Of a stretch of 64,000 nt of DNA, positions 60,620 through 64,000 are shown in pieces. Every line of letters begins with the position of its first letter. The first letter of the stretch is position 1. A program made the translations under genes and the position numbers. Source of the stretch: Bacteroidales bacterium UBA6397 (lineage in GTDB: Bacteria > Bacteroidota > Bacteroidia > Bacteroidales > UBA932). A model generated the notes under the pieces. The model worked only from the letters and a program-made list of their open reading frames with translations, did no database searches and was not told the DNA's origin. The DNA is taken from the NCBI GenBank assembly GCA_002439875.1, contig DJQB01000016.1, positions 1 to 64,000 of the forward strand, given 5' to 3'.

Positions 60620-62398
60620 TTAAAAAGTTAAAGTGTCCAACAATCGTTCGGCAACAGCTTTGATGACAGGCACTACAACAGTGTTGCCTAAAAGGTCAAA
60701 GCCGTCTTTCTCACTGACATTGAACTTAATATTATCAGGATAGCCAAAAAGACGCAGACCCTCCCTTAAAGACAACCTTCTGAGTCCACCATTATCTCCA
60801 ACATATAACTTTTGCATATCCATTGCGACAAGTGTAGGAGCTATTTCATTAGGTGACAACACTTTATTAATTTCAAAACTTAACTTGCCAGCAACGATAT
60901 TATACCCTTTGGGTTTAGTTGTGTCGTACTCTCTATGAGTTGTCACAACGCCGCTTTCATTCTTCTCTCGGATGAGTTTTTTTGGATATTCAAATTTCAG
61001 ATACCCCTTTTGTGTTAAATCATCCAGCATTTCTCCAAGGGCAGGAGAATCATAAAAAGTCTGTATCTGTTCCTTTGTCAGAGGCATCCCATCCATCCAG
61101 TCGACACCAATAATTTCCGCCCATTTTTTCTTTCGTCTTTCGGTCAAAATGGTATCAAGAAGCCGCTTTTGTTCAACAGAGACAGCACCCTTGATTTCTA
61201 AATCCCAACTATGAATGTTGGTGTTCCCCCCTCTTTTGTCCTTTATTGATTTACCATATAGCTCTTCTATTTTGAAATGCATTAGTAACGTTCTTATAAA
61301 AGGAGTGTCAACTGTCGGCAATCCTGATTCAAGAATATCCCCAAGTTTACTTTCAGACACAGGAAAGTTGTCCAGATTTGGTTTGCTGCAGGTGCTGCCA
61401 ACTATGTATATTCTTTTACGTTCTTGTGGCACACCAAAATATTTGGAATTAAGCACGCGAAAAGCAAACTTGTAGTTTAATGCGGTAAGTCTATCTACAA
61501 TTACCTGTAGAGTTTTTCCTCCATCATGATTTACAAGTCCTTCAACATTTTCAAGGATAAAACCCTTAGGTCGTTTATTCCTTAATATGCGTTCGACTTC
61601 AAAAAACATAGTTCCACGCGTATCAGCAAAGCCTTGTCTTTTTCCTGCGGAACTGAACGCCTGACAAGGGAAACCGGCACAAAGAATGTCAAAGTCAGGG
61701 ATATTCCTTGTTTCGACTTTGGTAATGTCACCCATAATTGTTTCGGACGGATGATTGTCACGTAAGACCTTGACAGCATGTGGTTTAATTTCCGAAGAAA
61801 AAACACATGTCGGTATCAACCCTTTTTCTTTGGCAGCCAGTTCCAACCCACAACGTATGCCGCCGATGCCAGCGAACAAATCGATGAAACGCAACACGCC
61901 TCGTTCATTACATACTGCAATGTCCGGTTGTTCCAATGACCGGTTCACTACATTAGCGATGTCCTTTCCAGTAAGCATTTTCGGTGCGAATGGGATTTCT
62001 TTGCCGCTTTTAGGAAATGTTTGTATTATCAGTTGGTTAATATCCAACGGCTCGGCAAGAATTTCTTCTCCCAAGGAAAAGACAAGGTATGCCCCATTCG
62101 GGTCAGGATATTTCAATCGCTCCATTTCTGCCTGCTCTTTGACAGAGGAGTTTACGCAAGGAAAAAGATGATAACCCTTTTGTGGATTCTGGGTATTGTA
62201 TATCAATACATAATCTGGCAAAACGCTTGACAGGATACCGCCATTTCTCTGAGAAAACAGATTTTGGTTTAAACGTATATTGTATAGTTTCTCATATCTT
62301 TGAGTCTTTTCTCCCAATATCCAATCCAATTGAGACTTTTCTCCTCGGTACGCTCCCAAAAGGAATGTTCTGTCTTTATGGTCAATGTATCTAAACAT
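60620..62398 (-). CDS. DNA (cytosine-5) methyltransferase of the type II R-M system
   Basis: A 592-residue C5-cytosine methyltransferase protecting host DNA against the adjacent endonuclease. About 175 N-terminal residues form an extra domain before the catalytic part. Motif I is LRFIDLFAGIGGIRCGLELA, motif IV is DILCAGFPCQAFSSAGKRQG with the catalytic Cys, motif VI is KGFILENVEGL, motif VIII is GVPQERKRIYIVGS, and motif X is near the end (LLGNTVVVPVIKAVAERLL). The ATG at 62398 is chosen; a TTG 10 codons upstream (62428) is possible. The promoter box is at 62458-62465. With an NgoBV-like partner, GGNNCC is the expected target. Confidence 0.92.
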   Translation of the reverse strand: MFRYIDHKDRTFLLGAYRGEKSQLDWILGEKTQRYEKLYNIRLNQNLFSQRNGGILSSVLPDYVLIYNTQNPQKGYHLFPCVNSSVKEQAEMERLKYPDPNGAYLVFSLGEEILAEPLDINQLIIQTFPKSGKEIPFAPKMLTGKDIANVVNRSLEQPDIAVCNERGVLRFIDLFAGIGGIRCGLELAAKEKGLIPTCVFSSEIKPHAVKVLRDNHPSETIMGDITKVETRNIPDFDILCAGFPCQAFSSAGKRQGFADTRGTMFFEVERILRNKRPKGFILENVEGLVNHDGGKTLQVIVDRLTALNYKFAFRVLNSKYFGVPQERKRIYIVGSTCSKPNLDNFPVSESKLGDILESGLPTVDTPFIRTLLMHFKIEELYGKSIKDKRGGNTNIHSWDLEIKGAVSVEQKRLLDTILTERRKKKWAEIIGVDWMDGMPLTKEQIQTFYDSPALGEMLDDLTQKGYLKFEYPKKLIREKNESGVVTTHREYDTTKPKGYNIVAGKLSFEINKVLSPNEIAPTLVAMDMQKLYVGDNGGLRRLSLREGLRLFGYPDNIKFNVSEKDGFDLLGNTVVVPVIKAVAERLLDTLTF

Positions 62399-62457
62399 AT
62401 TTGATGTCTTTATCGGAATCAGTCTCAACAGCCCATCTATATGTGATTCCCTGACCG

Positions 62458-62465
62458 CAAACTTA
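62458..62465 (-). promoter_or_regulatory. -7 promoter box for the methyltransferase
   Basis: Minus strand TAAGTTTG (TAnnTTTG), 59 bp before the chosen ATG. Confidence 0.5.
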
Positions 62466-62493
62466 CGTAAAATCTGCGATTATTACACCATAT

Positions 62494-62988
62494 TCATAAT
62501 AAAGCACCGAAATATTCGGGAAAAGCGGATTTGAGGGAAGGCTTGGCGACTTCCTGGAGGGGGATCATCACGAAGGGGCGGTTCTCGATGTCTTTGTGGG
62601 GGATGATGAGGTCGGGAGCATCAATGCGGTCGGTGCCGTAGAAGAGGATGTCAATGTCGATGATGCGGGAATGGTAGACGCGGTTGCCTGAGCCGTCATA
62701 TTCAGGAGGGTCGGTTCTGCCCATCGCGCGCTCGATCGCCTTGATTTTGCGCAGGACTTCCGTGGCCGCGTCTTCCACCGGGACATCGGGTCTGAATGTT
62801 CTGTAAAGCACAACAGCGTTCAGGAACTTTCCGCCGGAAAATCCCATCGGTTTGGTCTCGATAAGCCGCGAAAGTGCCGTGTAATGGCCTTCAAAGGCCT
62901 CGTCCATGCGACGGAGAGCCTCCTCGATGTTCTTCTCGCGGCCGCCGAGGTTGCTGCCAAGGGAAAAATATATGCTGACGAATGCCAT
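62494..62988 (-). CDS. folK: 6-hydroxymethyl-7,8-dihydropterin pyrophosphokinase
   Basis: Folate biosynthesis enzyme transferring pyrophosphate from ATP to 6-hydroxymethyl-7,8-dihydropterin. The 164-residue length and motifs are standard: FSLGSNLGGREKNIEEALRR, PMGFSGGKFLNAVVLYRT, and HSRIIDIDILFYG (HPPK signature with the Mg-binding Asp pair), then PHKDIENRPFVMIPLQEV. It lies downstream of the two iron-sulfur genes on the same strand (90-bp gap) and marks the return to core genome after the accessory island. Confidence 0.95.
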   Translation of the reverse strand: MAFVSIYFSLGSNLGGREKNIEEALRRMDEAFEGHYTALSRLIETKPMGFSGGKFLNAVVLYRTFRPDVPVEDAATEVLRKIKAIERAMGRTDPPEYDGSGNRVYHSRIIDIDILFYGTDRIDAPDLIIPHKDIENRPFVMIPLQEVAKPSLKSAFPEYFGALL

Positions 62989-63078
62989 CGTCCCAATCTA
63001 AAATGGTAGCCGCTAAATTACTTATGAATATTCAAACTAAAGCAGAGCGGCCAAAATGCAATGCTTGAATATGTCAGA

Positions 63079-63552
63079 TCAGGAATTCGGCTCCTTTGAA
63101 TAGTCCGGGCCGGTGCCTGGATCCACACGACCGGCAGCGGAGTCAACATCGTCCAGACCAAGCTCCAGGCGGGCCTCGTCGGAAAGCATGGACTGATCCC
63201 AAGCCGGATCAAAGACCAGTTCCACGTTGCACGATTTGATGCCAGGAACGTCAGTGACGTTTCTCTGCACCTCGTCAAGCACCTCATCAGCCATAGGACA
63301 GTTCGGAGCGGTGAAGGTCATCTTGATGAAAGCCTCGTGCTTCTTGTTGATCACAAGCTCGTAAATGAGGCCAAGGTCATAGATGTTGACCGGGATCTCA
63401 GGATCATAGACCTGCTTCAGAGCCAGAACCACATTGTCATACAGCGGTGCGAGCGCCTTGACGTCCTCAGCGGAAAGAACCTCACTCTCCTGCTCCACCT
63501 GCGGCTCCTGAGCGGTTGCCTTATCTTCTTCCTTTTTCTTGAATATGCTCAT
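63079..63552 (-). CDS. SufT/MIP18 (DUF59) family iron-sulfur assembly protein
   Basis: A 157-residue protein of the DUF59/MIP18/SufT family, which helps mature iron-sulfur proteins. The family core is VYDPEIPVNIYDLGLIYELV and MTFTAPNCPMADEVLDEVQR, with the conserved Asp-Pro-Glu and the reactive-site Cys. The N-terminal 40 residues are charged and low-complexity, and a 25-residue acidic tail follows the domain. The ATG at 63552 (MSIFKKKEEDKA) is chosen over one five codons upstream. It sits directly after sufE, which supports an iron-sulfur role. Confidence 0.9.
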   Translation of the reverse strand: MSIFKKKEEDKATAQEPQVEQESEVLSAEDVKALAPLYDNVVLALKQVYDPEIPVNIYDLGLIYELVINKKHEAFIKMTFTAPNCPMADEVLDEVQRNVTDVPGIKSCNVELVFDPAWDQSMLSDEARLELGLDDVDSAAGRVDPGTGPDYSKEPNS

Positions 63553-63612
63553 ATAATACTTAATCAAACAATTATATTCTTCAATATGTCTAAAGACAAC
63601 TTACATAACACG

Positions 63613-64000
63613 CTAACTGTTCTCCAAAGCCACTGCCTTGATGGTGTCTATCATAGAGACGAGACCATTGGCTCTGGTCGGGGACAGATTCTCCTTAAGG
63701 CCGATCTTGTTGATGAAACTGAAATCGTCAGCAGCGATCTCTTTAGGAGTACGGCCTGAATAGACGCTAATCAGAAGGGAAATTATACCCTTTGTGATGA
63801 TAGCGTCGCTGTCCGCCCTGAAGTAAAGTTTTCCATTCTCAAGACGCCAATCCAGCCAAACCCTTGACTGGCATCCCTTAATCAACTTATCCTCAGTCTT
63901 TTCCGCTTCCGGATACGCTTCCAGATTCTTTCCCAAGTCGATGAGATACTCGTATTTGTCGAGCCATTCATCGTACATCGAGAAATCGTCAATAACAGAC
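63613..64000 (-). CDS. sufE: SufE cysteine-desulfuration protein, 5' end outside the window
   Basis: Sulfur-acceptor partner of the SufS cysteine desulfurase in iron-sulfur cluster building. The visible part has LDKYEYLIDLGKNLEAYPEA, the acceptor Cys in KLIKGCQSRVWLDW, and the SufE end GLKENLSPTRANGLVSMIDT. The frame stays open to the window edge upstream of the first visible Met (63978), reading SVIDDFS, which matches the usual SufE N terminus, so the start lies outside. It is probably co-transcribed with the SufT-like gene 60 bp downstream. Confidence 0.93.
   Translation of the reverse strand, partial: SVIDDFSMYDEWLDKYEYLIDLGKNLEAYPEAEKTEDKLIKGCQSRVWLDWRLENGKLYFRADSDAIITKGIISLLISVYSGRTPKEIAADDFSFINKIGLKENLSPTRANGLVSMIDTIKAVALENS

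Noticed and set aside
1..64000. CRISPR arrays, tRNA genes, insertion sequences, prophage genes
   Set aside because: No regularly spaced repeats, no tRNA-like T-arm with cloverleaf, no transposase, integrase or phage structural gene was recognised anywhere in the window.

Overview
The window is chromosomal DNA of a Bacteroidales bacterium. The evidence is a SusC/SusD pair, many lipoprotein-tagged glycosidases, BACON domains, Bacteroidetes promoters (-7 box TAnnTTTG, sometimes with TTTG about 19-20 bp upstream), a single-chain glycyl-tRNA synthetase, and a base composition near half G+C. A gut or rumen anaerobe is the natural guess. I found no tRNA, rRNA, CRISPR array, insertion sequence or prophage.

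Layout. 1-4.9 kb: housekeeping genes (cdaA, mutS2, yraN, manC-like). 5.0-12.3 kb: secreted enzymes (GH109, a broken GH97, an endonuclease/exonuclease/phosphatase-fold protein, a propeller-like protein), a DUF1963 protein and two GNAT proteins. 12.5-18.9 kb: mutS, nhaA, ahcY, fabG. 18.95-24.2 kb: a three-gene minus-strand operon encoding a membrane TIR protein, a TPR-BACON-PEGA outer-membrane protein and a membrane protein with two Rossmann/RCK-like domains and a RyR-like tail. I know no named system with this layout. 24.5-25.7 kb: a hotdog thioesterase and a DeoR-type repressor.

25.8-43.9 kb is the centrepiece: one polysaccharide-utilisation operon of ten genes. They are SusC, SusD, a ceramidase-like/GH20 fusion, a second GH20, a divergent MurQ-like protein, a lamin-tail/TIM-barrel hydrolase-like lipoprotein, a repeat-BACON lipoprotein, a transglutaminase-fold peptidase, an MFS sugar transporter and a BadF/BadG-type amino-sugar kinase. 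The peptidase closely resembles the archaeal/phage pseudomurein endoisopeptidases PeiW/PeiP, and it and the preceding lipoprotein share pseudomurein-binding-repeat-like segments. I propose that the operon harvests amino sugars from a cell wall. Pseudomurein of methanogenic archaea is the most provocative candidate, and bacterial peptidoglycan is the main alternative. A 12-bp inverted repeat next to the SusC promoter, facing the DeoR gene, is the likely operator.

43.85-45.78 kb is a 1.9-kb region without protein genes. It is rich in long perfect inverted repeats and holds two candidate structured RNAs. 45.8-57.0 kb: ComF, an FtsX-type permease with a sigma54-like promoter, a degenerate phosphohistidine swivel domain, a glycerol-1-phosphate-dehydrogenase-like enzyme, a GH29 fucosidase, a small outer-membrane protein, an ECF sigma factor with a four-helix membrane partner, and glyS. 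57.1-62.4 kb is an accessory island: two decayed copies of an AAA ATPase gene, a two-gene toxin-antitoxin-like unit with DUF5674, and a type II restriction-modification system resembling NgoBV/NlaIV. The window ends in folK, a SufT/MIP18-type gene and sufE. Short palindromic repeats (half-site GGTCGCTGAGCC and variants) lie in many intergenic gaps.
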